A stretch of 64,000 nucleotides of DNA from Nocardiopsis coralli (GCF_014892575.1 NZ_JADBGI010000005.1:248001-312000), one strand, 5' to 3'. Numbered from the stretch's first letter, positions 1-9,255 are shown. The notes: generated by a model not told the origin, from the sequence alone. A program made the numbers and translations.

Positions 1-110
1 GTCCGACCCCTCACCACCGCATGAGCTGGTCCTACCTGGACGCACTGCCCCAGTGGCGACACCTGCGCCGGGTGCGGGCCGAGGTGGACGGCCAGATCCC
101 CCTGCTCTGA
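1..110 (+). CDS. C-terminal end of an unidentified protein (partial)
   Basis: An open frame enters from the left edge (first full codon at base 3) and stops with TGA at 108-110. The last residues read ...[11 protein letters not shown]... and end in QIPLL. Third codon positions are almost all G or C, as in the genes around it, so it is probably the tail of a real gene. About 35 residues are visible and no motif identifies the family. The following 214 bases to the AAA+ gene hold no obvious gene. Confidence 0.5.
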   Translation, partial: PTPHHRMSWSYLDALPQWRHLRRVRAEVDGQIPLL

Positions 111-324
111 CCTGCGACCCGGCGGGGGCGGGCGCGACACGCCGTCCCGCACTGGACATCCGACCCCCGTTGGGGCAAGGCTGGCCCGGAAGCCCGCAGC
201 CCCGCGCACAGCCCTCCACCGCCCCGAACGGGGCCACCGGCGTAGGATTCCCCTCCGACGCAGCCGGCCCGCCCGCCCCCGGTCCGGCCGACCGCCCACT
301 GACCCCCAGCAGGAAGGGGCACGG

Positions 325-2799
325 ATGACGCGAGAGCCGCGCCCGGCCACCGCGGCGCAGCCCGTACCGACCTCGCGGTTGGACCGACTGCGTCAGCGTT
401 ACCACGCCCTTCCGCTGAGCAGGCGCCTGGTCGCCGCGCTCGTGCTCTGCTTCTGCGCCTCCCTGCTCGCGCTCGTGGCCGGCCTCCCCGTGCTGAACGT
501 GTTGACGGCCGTGGTCATGGTGCTGGTGGCCTTCCACGCCCTCATGAGGTCGATGGACGCCTTCATCACCGTCCTGGTGTCGGTGCTGTGGCTGATCCTC
601 ACCTCGCTGCTCTTCCAGATCCCCCTCGGCGGAAGCCCCCTGACACTGCTGCTCCTGCCAGTGCCGATCCTGGTCGTGCTCGTCGCCGGGCGTGTGCACG
701 AGTACCCCGTCTGGCACACCACGACCCTGTCCCTGACCGCGGGCCTCATCGCCGGCTTCTCCCTCGCACTGCTGTGGATGATCGTGCGCGGGTTCAGCGG
801 CGGCGCCGACGGCCCGTTCCCCGCCTGGTGGTCCATCGCGCTGGTCTACCTCGCCGCGGCTGCGTGCCTGCTGTGGCGCCTGACCTCCGCCCGGCAGGTC
901 GAGCGCGAGGCCGCCGAGGCCCGGAAGAAGCGCGAGGCCGAACGCCCGGCCCCCACGTCCGGGCCCAAGGACGAAGGGCGCCGCAAGAAACGCGAACGGG
1001 CCGACGCGCCGCCCGCGAACCGGGGCGAGGGCCCGGCCGAACCCGCCTCCGACGACGAGCCGGTCCCCGTCGACCAGGCCCTGGCCGAACTCGAGGACAT
1101 GATCGGCCTCGACCCGGTCAAACAGCAGGTTCGCGGGTTGGCGGCCTCCATCGAGGCGGCCCGGCTGCGCGCCGACGCCGGTTTTCCCGTCGAGCGGCCG
1201 CTGCGCCACCTGGTCTTCTCCGGTCCGCCCGGCACCGGCAAGACCAGCGTGGCCCGCACGCTCGCCACCGTCTTCCACTCCTTCGGCCTGCTGCCCTCCG
1301 CCCGCGTGGTGGAGGCCCAGCGCGCCGACCTGGTGGGGGAGTACCTGGGCGCGACGGCGATCAAGACCAACGAACTGGTCGACAGCGCGTTGGGCGGGGT
1401 GCTCTTCATCGACGAGGCCTACTCCCTGGTCAACGAGGGTGACGGCCAGAGCGACCGCTTCGGCAACGAGGCCGTCCAGACCCTGCTCAAGCGGGCGGAG
1501 GACGACCGCGACCAGCTCGTGGTGATCCTGGCCGGCTACGCGGACGAGATGGACGCGTTCCTGTCGACCAACCCCGGCCTGGCCTCGCGCTTCTCGACCC
1601 GCATCACGTTCCCGAGCTACTCCGCCGACGAGCTCTTCCGTATCTCGGAGGCCTTGGTGGGCCGCCGCGGCGACACCCTGGAGAGCGAGGCGGCCCGGGC
1701 GCTGCGCCGCGGGTTCGACCAGGCCGTCAGGCGCGAGGTCGTCGACGAGCTCGGCAACGGCCGCTTCGCCCGCTCGGTCGTGGAGAAGGCCGCCCAGGCC
1801 CGCGACGTCCGTGTGGTCACCTCGGGTGTGCAGGACGGGGCCCCGGCCCCGCGCCCCGAGGCCGAGGAGCTCATCACCGTGCGCGCTGCCGACGTGCGCA
1901 CCGCCTACACCGAGCTCACCGCGCACCTGGCCGGGTTCGGGGAGTCGCCCGACGTCGAGGAGGCGCTGGCCGAGCTGGACGGCATGATCGGCCTGGAACC
2001 GGTCAAGCGCCAGGTCCGCTCGATCGTGGCGCAGCTGCGGGTGGCGACACTGCGCGAGGAACAGGGCCTGGCCAACCAGCCGCCGATGCGCCACTTCGTC
2101 TTCACGGGCCCGCCCGGCACCGGCAAGACCACGGTGGCACGGGTGCTGGGCCGGGTCTTCTCCGCCCTCGGCCTGCTCGGCAAGTCCGACGTGGTGGAGG
2201 CCCAGCGCGCCGACCTGGTGGGCGAGCACCTGGGTGCGACCGCGCTCAAGACCAACAAGCTCGTCGACCGGGCGCTGGGCGGGGTGCTCTTCATCGACGA
2301 GGCCTACTCCCTGGTCAACCCGGGGTACAGCGGAGGGGACGCGTTCGGCCAGGAGGCGATCCAGACCCTGCTCAAGCGGGCCGAGGACGACCGGTCCCGG
2401 CTGGTGGTGGTGCTGGCCGGTTACCCGGCGGAGATGGAACGCTTCCTGGGCTCCAACTCCGGTCTGGCCTCCCGTTTCGACGTGCGGGTGGGTTTTCCGT
2501 CCTACAGCCCGGACGAGCTCACCGAGATCGCCGAGACGGTGGCGGCCCGGACCGGGGACACCTTCGACGAGGACGCCCTGGCCGACCTGCACAGCATCTT
2601 CGGGCACGTGTGCGAGGACGGGCTCATCGACCAGCTCGGCAACGGCCGGTTCGCCCGTTCCCTGTTCGAGAAGGCGTGCTCCAGCCGGGACCTGCGGGTC
2701 TCGCAGGAGATCGGGGAGTCGGCGACCGCGGCTGACCTGACCCGCCTGACCAGCGAGGACGTGCGTCTGGCGTACGGCGAGGCCATCCAGGCCGGCTGA
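325..2799 (+). CDS. Membrane-anchored tandem AAA+ ATPase (CbbX/SpoVK-like)
   Basis: The 824-residue protein has a hydrophobic N-terminus with about five or six membrane segments (roughly residues 33-185), a charged Arg/Lys/Glu linker (about 190-245), and two AAA+ modules of the CbbX/SpoVK type. Each module has a Walker A GPPGTGKT (residues 300-307 and 595-602) and a Walker B ending LFIDEA (D363-E364 and D658-E659). The modules are close copies (MIGL-PVK-Q..., EAQRADLVGE), so the gene probably arose by internal duplication. The start ATG follows an AGGAAGGGG ribosome site at 311-319. Related ATPases remodel protein complexes; EccA of ESX secretion has one such module. No ESX genes are visible here, so the substrate is unknown. 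Confidence 0.85.
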   Translation: MTREPRPATAAQPVPTSRLDRLRQRYHALPLSRRLVAALVLCFCASLLALVAGLPVLNVLTAVVMVLVAFHALMRSMDAFITVLVSVLWLILTSLLFQIPLGGSPLTLLLLPVPILVVLVAGRVHEYPVWHTTTLSLTAGLIAGFSLALLWMIVRGFSGGADGPFPAWWSIALVYLAAAACLLWRLTSARQVEREAAEARKKREAERPAPTSGPKDEGRRKKRERADAPPANRGEGPAEPASDDEPVPVDQALAELEDMIGLDPVKQQVRGLAASIEAARLRADAGFPVERPLRHLVFSGPPGTGKTSVARTLATVFHSFGLLPSARVVEAQRADLVGEYLGATAIKTNELVDSALGGVLFIDEAYSLVNEGDGQSDRFGNEAVQTLLKRAEDDRDQLVVILAGYADEMDAFLSTNPGLASRFSTRITFPSYSADELFRISEALVGRRGDTLESEAARALRRGFDQAVRREVVDELGNGRFARSVVEKAAQARDVRVVTSGVQDGAPAPRPEAEELITVRAADVRTAYTELTAHLAGFGESPDVEEALAELDGMIGLEPVKRQVRSIVAQLRVATLREEQGLANQPPMRHFVFTGPPGTGKTTVARVLGRVFSALGLLGKSDVVEAQRADLVGEHLGATALKTNKLVDRALGGVLFIDEAYSLVNPGYSGGDAFGQEAIQTLLKRAEDDRSRLVVVLAGYPAEMERFLGSNSGLASRFDVRVGFPSYSPDELTEIAETVAARTGDTFDEDALADLHSIFGHVCEDGLIDQLGNGRFARSLFEKACSSRDLRVSQEIGESATAADLTRLTSEDVRLAYGEAIQAG

Positions 2800-2860
2800 C
2801 CGGGGACCGAAAAGGTGTTACCGACGGTACGGCCCACGGGAACGCGGGATGACGTGCTGC

Positions 2861-2866
2861 TATGGT
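2861..2866 (+). promoter_or_regulatory. -10 hexamer TATGGT of a probable leaderless gene
   Basis: TATGGT lies six bases before the ATG at 2873. There is no Shine-Dalgarno sequence in front of that ATG. The spacing fits a transcript that begins at or next to the start codon. No clear -35 box was found. Confidence 0.55.
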
Positions 2867-2872
2867 CCCCCC

Positions 2873-3607
2873 ATGACGAGCGCGACATCCCCGAACCCCG
2901 GGCCCCCGATCACCCAGGCGCTGATCCTCGCCGGTGGTCAGGCCACCCGCCTGCGGCCCTACACCGACACCCGGCCCAAGGCCATGGTCGAGGTCGCCGG
3001 GCGCCCGATCATCGACCACCAGCTCGAGTGGCTCGCCGGCCACGGCGTCGAACAGGTCGTCGTCTCCTGCGGCTACAAGGCCGAGGTGCTGCGCGACCAC
3101 CTGGAGGCACGTACCGAGGGTCCCGAGGTCACCCTGCTGGTCGAGGACGAACCCCTGGGCCGCGGAGGTGCCCTGCGTTACGCGGCCACCGGGTTGCGCG
3201 ACGCCGAGGCCCCCTACTTCGCGCTCAACGGCGACGTGCTCACCTGGTTCGACCTCACCGAACTGACCGCGCACCACCGCGCGAAGGGCGGCCTGGCCAC
3301 CCTCGCGCTCGCCCAGTTCCGCACCACCTGGGGCGTGGTCGACATCGACGACGAGGACCGCATCGAGGGCTTCACCCAGAGCCCCCTGTTGCCGGTGTGG
3401 ATCAACGCCGGCGTGTACCTGTTCGAGCCCGGCATCACCCAGCTGCTGCCGGCCAAGGGCGACCACGAGTCCTCGACCTTCCCCGAACTGGCCGGCGAGG
3501 GGAAGCTCACCGCCTACCGCATCGACGGGTTCTGGCGCGGCGTCGACACCGCCAAGGACGTCAAGGAGGCGGGCGAGGAGATCGCCGCCCTGCGCACCGG
3601 CGTCTGA
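2873..3607 (+). CDS. Sugar-phosphate nucleotidyltransferase family protein
   Basis: The 244-residue protein begins with the nucleotidyltransferase signature LILAGG (Gly21-Gly22) followed by TRLRPYT and RPKAMVEVAGRPI, which bind the nucleotide and pyrophosphate. A metal-binding LNGDVL and the sugar-site region (LPVWINAGVYLF) follow. It has no C-terminal left-handed beta-helix, so it is the short RmlA/mannose-1-phosphate guanylyltransferase-like form. The family joins NTP and sugar-1-phosphate to give NDP-sugar. I chose ATG 2873, not the in-frame ATG 2849, because TATGGT sits six bases upstream and the domain starts soon after. It may feed cell-envelope sugar synthesis; the sugar cannot be told. 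Confidence 0.85.
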   Translation: MTSATSPNPGPPITQALILAGGQATRLRPYTDTRPKAMVEVAGRPIIDHQLEWLAGHGVEQVVVSCGYKAEVLRDHLEARTEGPEVTLLVEDEPLGRGGALRYAATGLRDAEAPYFALNGDVLTWFDLTELTAHHRAKGGLATLALAQFRTTWGVVDIDDEDRIEGFTQSPLLPVWINAGVYLFEPGITQLLPAKGDHESSTFPELAGEGKLTAYRIDGFWRGVDTAKDVKEAGEEIAALRTGV

Positions 3608-3654
3608 CCGCCTCCGCCGCCCCGCCGCCCCGTGACGGCCGGCGGGGCGGTGGA

Positions 3655-3660
3655 TATGGT
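3655..3660 (+). promoter_or_regulatory. -10 hexamer TATGGT of a probable leaderless gene
   Basis: A second TATGGT, identical to the one before the preceding gene, stands seven bases before GTG 3668. No ribosome-binding site precedes that GTG. Confidence 0.55.
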
Positions 3661-3667
3661 CTGCTCC

Positions 3668-4447
3668 GTGACAAAAGACGGATTCATCCTCTCCAGTGCC
3701 CCCAACTTCCGCGACCTCGGCGGCCACCGGACCGAGAGCGGGCGCACCGTCCGCCCCGGCCTGCTCTTCCGCTCCGACGCCCTGCACTCGGTCTCCGAGG
3801 AGGACCTGCCCGCCTACAACGGCCTGGGCATCCGCCAGCTGATCGACCTGCGCACCGGGCACGAGCGCGAGCACCTGCCCGACATCGTGCCCGAGGGCGC
3901 CGAGTACACCGTCGTGGGTGTGCAGGACCCCGAGAAGGCCGGCGCCAACTTCTCCCGCACGCTCACCGACCCCGAGGCCGCGCGGGCGATGTTCGGCGAC
4001 GGGGGCGCCGCCCGGTTCATGGACGGGGTCTACCGCGATCTCGTGCACGACACCGAGGCGCTGGCCGGCTACCGCGACCTGGTCGAACGCGCCGCCAAGG
4101 GGCCCACCGCCCTGGTCTTCCACTGCAGCGCCGGCAAGGACCGCACCGGGTGGGGTGCGGCCCTGATCCTGGGACTGCTGGGTGTGGAGCGCTCCGTGAT
4201 CGTCGAGGACTACCTGGAGAGCAACGCCCGACAGGCCAACACCGACAAGTGGATGCGCCTGCTGTCCGAGCACAGCGGCCTGGCCTGGGAGGACGTCGTC
4301 CCCATGACCCGGGTGCGTGCCGAGTACCTGCAGACCGCCTTCGAAGAGGCCGACGCCGTCTACGGTTCCTTCGACACCTACGTCTCCGACGGGCTGGGCG
4401 TGAGCGGGGCGACCCTGGAGGCCCTGCGCGAGCGCATGCTGGCCTGA
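3668..4447 (+). CDS. Tyrosine-protein phosphatase, MptpB-like
   Basis: The 259-residue protein has the N-terminal NFRDLGG motif and the P-loop HCSAGKDRTGWG, with nucleophile Cys153 and Arg159 of the CX5R signature. This is the family of atypical (dual phosphotyrosine/phosphoinositide) phosphatases that includes mycobacterial MptpB. A hydrophilic C-terminal helix region follows. No signal peptide is visible. GTG 3668 is preferred over the upstream ATG 3632 because of the TATGGT hexamer and because the NFRDLGG motif begins close to it. The next gene is convergent, 22 bases away. Confidence 0.87.
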   Translation: MTKDGFILSSAPNFRDLGGHRTESGRTVRPGLLFRSDALHSVSEEDLPAYNGLGIRQLIDLRTGHEREHLPDIVPEGAEYTVVGVQDPEKAGANFSRTLTDPEAARAMFGDGGAARFMDGVYRDLVHDTEALAGYRDLVERAAKGPTALVFHCSAGKDRTGWGAALILGLLGVERSVIVEDYLESNARQANTDKWMRLLSEHSGLAWEDVVPMTRVRAEYLQTAFEEADAVYGSFDTYVSDGLGVSGATLEALRERMLA

Positions 4448-4469
4448 GAGCCGGACACCCGGTCAGGGG

Positions 4470-6137
4470 TCAGAGGGAATCGAGCCTGCGCCGCAGCTCG
4501 CTCTCGCTCGTGGCCGACCCGAGCACCTCGTCGAGGGCCCTCAGTACCGTGGTGCGGTCCACGCCCCGGTCGAGCATGCGGCGTGCGGCCGCCCACAGGT
4601 TGGGCGGCCGCCCGTGCCAGAGCCGCACCGCCAGCCGTTCGTGCCGGTCCAACATCCGCTCGCGGTCGGGATCGTGCCCGGTCACCGGCCGGTACCAGTG
4701 GTCGCGGCCGCTGGAGTGGCGCCCGCTGTGCGGGGTCGTGGCGTCGTACTCACCGAAGTGGTCGAGCCGCAGCAGGGCCCGGCGCCCGGCGGAGGTGTCG
4801 GGGTCGAACTCCTCCGGGGCCCAGGCCACGATCTCGCTGGCCATGAGCGGGAACGCGAACATACGCCGGGCCAGCGCCGCGAAGTCGCCGTCGGGCAGCA
4901 ACCGCCGGACCGCCTCCTGGCGCAGCCCCAGCGGCCGGGCCGGGTCGCGGTAGGTACGGGCGAAGGAGGCCGTGGACTCCCACACCGCGTCGAGCGTCGC
5001 ACCGACCTCGACCTGTGGAAGCCCGTTGCGGGCGCCCGCCCAGCGCACCCAGGCGGCCAGCACGTGCGGCATGGCCTCCTGTTCCTCGGGCAGCAGCACC
5101 ACGCGTCCGGGCAGCCAGTGCAGCAGGAACGACTCCACCTTGCGCGGGCTCACCCTCAGGGGTCGGCCGCTGTCGATGTCGCACCCGTGGGTGATGATGT
5201 GGTCGGTGCAGCGGCTGGCGGCGTAGGAGTCCGAGAGCTCGGCGGCCTCGTCGGAGGCGAGGAACCGGGCCGCCAGCATCGCCCGCCGGTCGCGCCGCCA
5301 CGCCGGTACGGGCGGAGGATCGTCCGCGGCCGGCTCGGGCAGGCGCCGGATGCGTGCGTTGGCCAGGGCGAAGTGCGAGGCCAGCGAACCCCCGGTGAGG
5401 TCGGAGGCGGTCAACCCCACGGCCTGGGGGACCGGGGCCTCGGAACGGTCGGCGCCCGAGACCACCTGTTCGGTGCGGTGCAGCGCCCGTTCCAGCACAC
5501 CGCGCGCCCTGGCCGGCTCGACCTCCTCGAAACGTGCGAAGTCGTCGGCGCGGGCGCGCTCCCGGCACTGTTTCAGCAGCGTCTCGACCTGTGTGGTGAT
5601 CCAGGCGTCGCGCAGCACGCCGCCGCCGTTGTGGTCCTGCACCAGGATGAGTGCGTGCTCGGGCTCGGCACGGCCCGAACCGCGCTCGCTCTCACGCCCG
5701 AAGACCAGCACGAGCTCGTCGATGTCGCCGAACCGGTCGCCGTTGACGTAGGCGGACAGAGGCGTGACCCACCCCAGCTGGGTGGCCCACCCCGGGCCGG
5801 TCAGGCCGCGCTCGCGCAGGACGATGACACCCTGTTCGGCCAGGGCTCGCTGGGTGTCGTTGGTACCGAGCGCTGTCACCGCGGCGAGCACGCCCAGGCC
5901 CTCGGGGCGGTCGGAGGCGGTGGCGTGGGCGATGAGGCCCTCGCCGATCAGGCGGTCGACGTCGACGCCGGGCAGACGCTCGCCCCACCAGCTGCCGAGC
6001 AGCTCACTGAAGGCGATCTCGGCGTCGAGGGGGTGGCGCATGGCCAGCAGGGCTCTGGCGGCGCGGAGCATCTGCTCGAAGACTGCGGTGGGGACGGGTT
6101 CGGGTCCTGGGGGTGAGGGAGGCGTTGCGGAGGGCAC
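4470..6137 (-). CDS. Conserved hypothetical protein, about 555 residues
   Basis: I do not recognise this protein. It is largely soluble and helical, with an N-terminal hydrophobic helix region around LLAMRHPLDAEIAFSELLGSWW and a stretch DIDELVLVFGRE followed by HALILVQDHNGGGVLRDAW. The C-terminal half contains conserved-looking WLPGRVVLLPEEQEAMPHVL and WHGRPPNLWAAARRMLDRG. The last residues suggest a helical tail. Two GTG codons occur in tandem (6140 and 6137); I take 6137 because TACCCT lies exactly six bases before it. The gene converges on the phosphatase gene. No enzyme motif was found. Confidence 0.7.
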   Translation of the reverse strand: MPSATPPSPPGPEPVPTAVFEQMLRAARALLAMRHPLDAEIAFSELLGSWWGERLPGVDVDRLIGEGLIAHATASDRPEGLGVLAAVTALGTNDTQRALAEQGVIVLRERGLTGPGWATQLGWVTPLSAYVNGDRFGDIDELVLVFGRESERGSGRAEPEHALILVQDHNGGGVLRDAWITTQVETLLKQCRERARADDFARFEEVEPARARGVLERALHRTEQVVSGADRSEAPVPQAVGLTASDLTGGSLASHFALANARIRRLPEPAADDPPPVPAWRRDRRAMLAARFLASDEAAELSDSYAASRCTDHIITHGCDIDSGRPLRVSPRKVESFLLHWLPGRVVLLPEEQEAMPHVLAAWVRWAGARNGLPQVEVGATLDAVWESTASFARTYRDPARPLGLRQEAVRRLLPDGDFAALARRMFAFPLMASEIVAWAPEEFDPDTSAGRRALLRLDHFGEYDATTPHSGRHSSGRDHWYRPVTGHDPDRERMLDRHERLAVRLWHGRPPNLWAAARRMLDRGVDRTTVLRALDEVLGSATSESELRRRLDSL

Positions 6138-6143
6138 CACCCG

Positions 6144-6149
6144 AGGGTA
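6144..6149 (-). promoter_or_regulatory. -10 hexamer TACCCT, probable leaderless start
   Basis: On the minus strand TACCCT precedes GTG 6137 by six bases, the same spacing as at several other starts in this window. Confidence 0.4.
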
Positions 6150-6311
6150 TGCCAGAGATTACGGTGGGGCGTCGGTATCGCCGAGCCTGTGGACAACCGG
6201 GGGAGGAAGCAGGTCCGGGACGGGAACCGCTGCCGGGTGGGCCTCCCCGGACACACGTCGAGGGCACGCCGTCCGCATCGGACCTGCGTGCCCTTCGTGC
6301 TCGGCGTCGCC

Positions 6312-6593
6312 TCAGCGCGGCCCCGGGACCGTGCGGTGGCCGGTGAACAGGCCTCCGACGTGCGGGGCCCTGTGCTCCGGCCGTGACGGGGGAACCGAGT
6401 TGACCATCGCTTCCAGGTGCTCGCGCGCGACCCGCTCCACGAGGTCCGGCGTGACCGGGACCCCCAGGTGTTCGGCGCATTTCCAGGTGTCACTGACGCA
6501 GCGCTCCACCTGTCGGTGGGACAGCGCGCCGAACTCGTCGTGGAGCTGTGCCGAGATCCGGCTCAGATCCTGGACCGGGAAGGTCTGGAGCAT
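6312..6593 (-). CDS. Small helical protein, three-helix-bundle dimerization type
   Basis: The 93-residue protein consists mainly of three predicted helices (about residues 8-20, 24-41 and 48-65: RISAQLHDEFG, HRQVERCVSDTWKCAEHL, PDLVERVAREHLEAM) followed by a loose Pro/Arg-rich tail. The layout resembles small actinobacterial proteins annotated as three-helix bundle dimerization domain proteins, often of unknown job. ATG 6593 starts just before the first helix. A TTGACA box lies upstream. It stands alone between convergent or divergent neighbours, so context gives no function. Confidence 0.6.
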   Translation of the reverse strand: MLQTFPVQDLSRISAQLHDEFGALSHRQVERCVSDTWKCAEHLGVPVTPDLVERVAREHLEAMVNSVPPSRPEHRAPHVGGLFTGHRTVPGPR

Positions 6594-6640
6594 TCTCGCT
6601 CAACCCCTAGCTGAAGATGGTCTGGACGGTGACCTCCACC

Positions 6641-6669
6641 CATTCCACTTGTTCTCGATCGACTGTCAA
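6641..6669 (-). promoter_or_regulatory. Promoter of the three-helix-bundle gene
   Basis: On the minus strand a perfect TTGACA (6664-6669) is followed after 17 bases by GGAATG (6641-6646). The -10 is poor, but the -35 and the spacing fit a housekeeping-type promoter. Confidence 0.4.
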
Positions 6670-6747
6670 CCCCCGCTGCCGCACGTGCCTGATAAAACCT
6701 CGGGTACCGGCCGTTTACCCACACACCTCCGTCACTGCAGGTCAAAG

Positions 6748-6776
6748 CTGAAAAAGGGGCGAATCGGACATATAAC
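6748..6776 (+). promoter_or_regulatory. Candidate promoter CTGAAA-N17-TATAAC
   Basis: TATAAC at 6771-6776 lies 17 bases after CTGAAA. It would give a leader of nearly 400 bases to GTG 7167. A nearer TATGCT at 6964-6969 is an alternative. Confidence 0.35.
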
Positions 6777-7166
6777 GGGACGGTTTCGGAGTGTTCTCCA
6801 CAAACACCGTGAGAACCCGGCGAACCGGAAAGCACAGGAAAGCACGCCGTCCGAGGAACGGTCCCGCCAACACCGTCGGACCGTTCGGTGGCTTACCATT
6901 TACGTTCCGCGTCCGTGGCCGTGCCCCGCCCGCGACGGCCGTTGCGTGAGGACCCGTGTGTCTTATGCTTGGGCGGTGACAGCGGCCGAGAGGAGTCATG
7001 GAGAGTGACTCCCGAAGGTCGCGGAGCCCCCGACCGCACCCCGGTTCCGCGCCTTCCACGGCACCGGCCGGTGGGCGCCCACAGACCGGCAGGGGCCACG
7101 CGGTCCAGACAGAAACCCCCACGAAACACCGATGGGGAATCGAAGGGTTCCGGAGGTGTCGAGCAC

Positions 7167-9221
7167 GTGAGCGCCGAGACATCGATTCCGCCACCGCGAA
7201 TCGACCAGGCGGAACTTCCCGACGCCGTGACGTCCCTGTTGACGGATTCGCCGATCGGTTTCGCACTCCTCGGCCCGGACGACACGTTCGGAACCATCAA
7301 CAAGCGCATGGCCGACCTCCTCGGCCGCACCCCTGCCCAGTGCCTGGGGCGCGCTCCCACGACCCTGCTGGAGGAGGCCGAGGAACCCGGCCACGCCGCC
7401 GCCTACCGCGACTCCCTCACCTCGGCGCGCGAGAACGGCCAGGCCGTGCGCGACCGCCACCACACCCGGGACGACCAGGTGTGGGACCTGACCTGGTTCC
7501 CCGTCACCGAACCCCGCTCCGGCGACCGCCACGTCGCCCTCATCGCCGCCCGCGACCACGACGGTGCCGTCGCCGAACGCGAGGAACAGCGCCTGCGCGC
7601 CCTGCTGGAGGCCGGGAACCAGATCGTGTGGACCGCGGGACCGGGAGGAGAGTTCCGCGAGGACTGCCCCCGATGGCGCGCCATCACCGGACAGGAACCC
7701 GAGGCCTTCCTCGGCCACGGCTGGCTCGACGCCCTCCACCCCGACGACCGCTGCCGCGTCGAACGTGCGTGGGGCGACGCGGTCCTGGACGTGACCCCGT
7801 TCGACGCCATGTTCCGGCTGCGCACACGCTCGGGCGGCTACGACCACTTCCGTGCGCGGGCCCACCCGATCATGGAGGGCGCTGAGACCGCCGAATGGGT
7901 CGGGACCCTCGTCGACATCACCACCGAACGCGAGGCCCTCGAACTGCGCCAGCGGCTCAACCAGCAGCTGAGCGAGGCCGCGATGCGCACGGCCCGGCTG
8001 CAGAAGGCCACCTCCGACCTGGCCGAGGCGCTCACCGCCGACGAGGTCGTGCACGCCATGGCCGACATCGGGCGCTCCGGCGTCGGGGCGCACCACACCT
8101 CCGTCGTCCTGCTGGACCGCGACCGCTCCCGGCTGCGGGTGATGGCCGCCGGCCAGAGCCACGACCTGCCGCGCCGCGCGTTCTCCCTCAACCACCCCGA
8201 CGTGGCCGCCCTGGCCGTGGCCGGCGGCCGTGCCGTGCTCGCAGACGGCCCCGCCGGACTGCGTGAGCTCCTGGAGGGGGCACCGGAGGCCGACGAGCTC
8301 GTCGGGTCCACGCCCGAACGCGCCTGGGCGGCCCTGCCGATGATGGTCGGCGGCCGCCCGATCGGTGCCCTGCGCTTCGCCTTCTCCGCACCGCGCGAGG
8401 TCGGTGAGGAGGAGCGTGTGTTCCTCGAGGCCCTGGCGGGGCAGTGTGCCCTGGCCATCGGACGGGCCATGCTCTACGAACGCGAGCACGGCACCGCCGA
8501 GGAGCTTCAGCGCAGCCTGCTGCCCGAGGAGCTCCCCGAGGTCGAGGGCGTGAACCTGACCGCGTTCTACCGGTCCGGGTCCCAGCACGTGCAGGTCGGC
8601 GGCGACTGGTACGACGCCTTCCCGTTGCCCGACGGGCGTGTGGCCGGGGTCCTCGGCGACGTCATGGGCAAGGGCATCCCGGCCGCCGCCGGAATGAGCC
8701 GGATCCGCAACGCGTTGCGGGCACTGGCCTTCTCCATGCCCGAACCCGCCGACGTCCTCACCGGATTGGACCGCATGTTCGCGGCCACAGAGGGAATGGA
8801 CCAAGTGACAACACTGGTCTACTTCGTCCTCGACCCGGTGACGGGACAGCTCGACCTCAGCAACGCCGGACACCTTCCGCCGCTGCTGGTCGGCAACGCA
8901 GGTCCCTCCTTGCTGGAGACCGACCCCGACACACCACTGGGGGTCAGCTCGGAGCGGGGGCACCACAAATTCTTCGTGCAACCCGGTAACACGGTGGCCC
9001 TGTACTCCGATGGACTGGTCGAGAACCGCAAAAGGTCCGTCGACGCCGGGTTGGACGAACTCGTCCACGTGGCGTCGGAGGCTCCGCCGGAGGTCGTGGG
9101 CGATCCACAGCAGATGCTGGAGTACCTTGTGGAGAGGATGCTCGAAGGGTATGAGCAGGACGACGACGTCACGCTGCTCGCCGTTCAACTTCCGGTGATC
9201 GATTCGGCGCCGGAGCGGTAG
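7167..9221 (+). CDS. PAS-PAS-GAF SpoIIE-type protein phosphatase (PP2C)
   Basis: The 684-residue soluble sensor phosphatase has two PAS-like domains (about residues 20-125 and 145-260), a short coiled segment, a GAF domain (about 285-445) and a C-terminal SpoIIE/PP2C domain. Metal-binding motifs of the phosphatase are clear: GGDWYD (478-483), GDVMGKG (497-503) and LYSDGLVE near the end. Such proteins dephosphorylate anti-anti-sigma factors after sensing a ligand or redox state. There is no sigma antagonist beside it, so the target is elsewhere. GTG 7167 is chosen because GGAGGT lies at 7152-7157 and the PAS domain follows; GTG 7005 would add about 54 residues of Pro/Arg-rich sequence. Confidence 0.88.
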   Translation: MSAETSIPPPRIDQAELPDAVTSLLTDSPIGFALLGPDDTFGTINKRMADLLGRTPAQCLGRAPTTLLEEAEEPGHAAAYRDSLTSARENGQAVRDRHHTRDDQVWDLTWFPVTEPRSGDRHVALIAARDHDGAVAEREEQRLRALLEAGNQIVWTAGPGGEFREDCPRWRAITGQEPEAFLGHGWLDALHPDDRCRVERAWGDAVLDVTPFDAMFRLRTRSGGYDHFRARAHPIMEGAETAEWVGTLVDITTEREALELRQRLNQQLSEAAMRTARLQKATSDLAEALTADEVVHAMADIGRSGVGAHHTSVVLLDRDRSRLRVMAAGQSHDLPRRAFSLNHPDVAALAVAGGRAVLADGPAGLRELLEGAPEADELVGSTPERAWAALPMMVGGRPIGALRFAFSAPREVGEEERVFLEALAGQCALAIGRAMLYEREHGTAEELQRSLLPEELPEVEGVNLTAFYRSGSQHVQVGGDWYDAFPLPDGRVAGVLGDVMGKGIPAAAGMSRIRNALRALAFSMPEPADVLTGLDRMFAATEGMDQVTTLVYFVLDPVTGQLDLSNAGHLPPLLVGNAGPSLLETDPDTPLGVSSERGHHKFFVQPGNTVALYSDGLVENRKRSVDAGLDELVHVASEAPPEVVGDPQQMLEYLVERMLEGYEQDDDVTLLAVQLPVIDSAPER

Positions 9222-9249
9222 ACCGTACGAACAAGTCCAATGTCTTGCC

Positions 9250-9255
9250 TACAGT
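9250..9255 (+). promoter_or_regulatory. Candidate -10 (TACAGT) for the principal sigma gene
   Basis: TACAGT lies about 160 bases upstream of GTG 9413. The leader between them contains a small GC hairpin (9271-9276 with 9280-9285). No convincing -35 was seen. Confidence 0.3.

Larger units (their letters stand above)
6594..7166. other. Intergenic region with divergent promoters
   Basis: The stretch between the small helical gene and the SpoIIE-type gene is richer in A/T than its surroundings (about 6640-6860). It carries a minus-strand promoter near 6641-6669 and a plus-strand one near 6748-6776. An ATG at 6998 follows a good GAGAGGAG site but opens a frame that runs into the phosphatase gene out of phase, and GTG 7005 is in phase with it. 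I see no separate gene. Confidence 0.5.

Noticed and set aside
2624-4273. Long minus-strand frame over the nucleotidyltransferase and phosphatase genes
   Set aside because: Composition-driven antisense frame rich in Gly/Val/Leu; both sense genes are recognised families.
6998-7885. Alternative gene starting at ATG 6998 with a strong GAGAGGAG site
   Set aside because: The frame is Arg/Pro/His-rich and runs out of phase over the PAS-coding part of the phosphatase gene. The ribosome site may instead serve GTG 7005 of the phosphatase frame.
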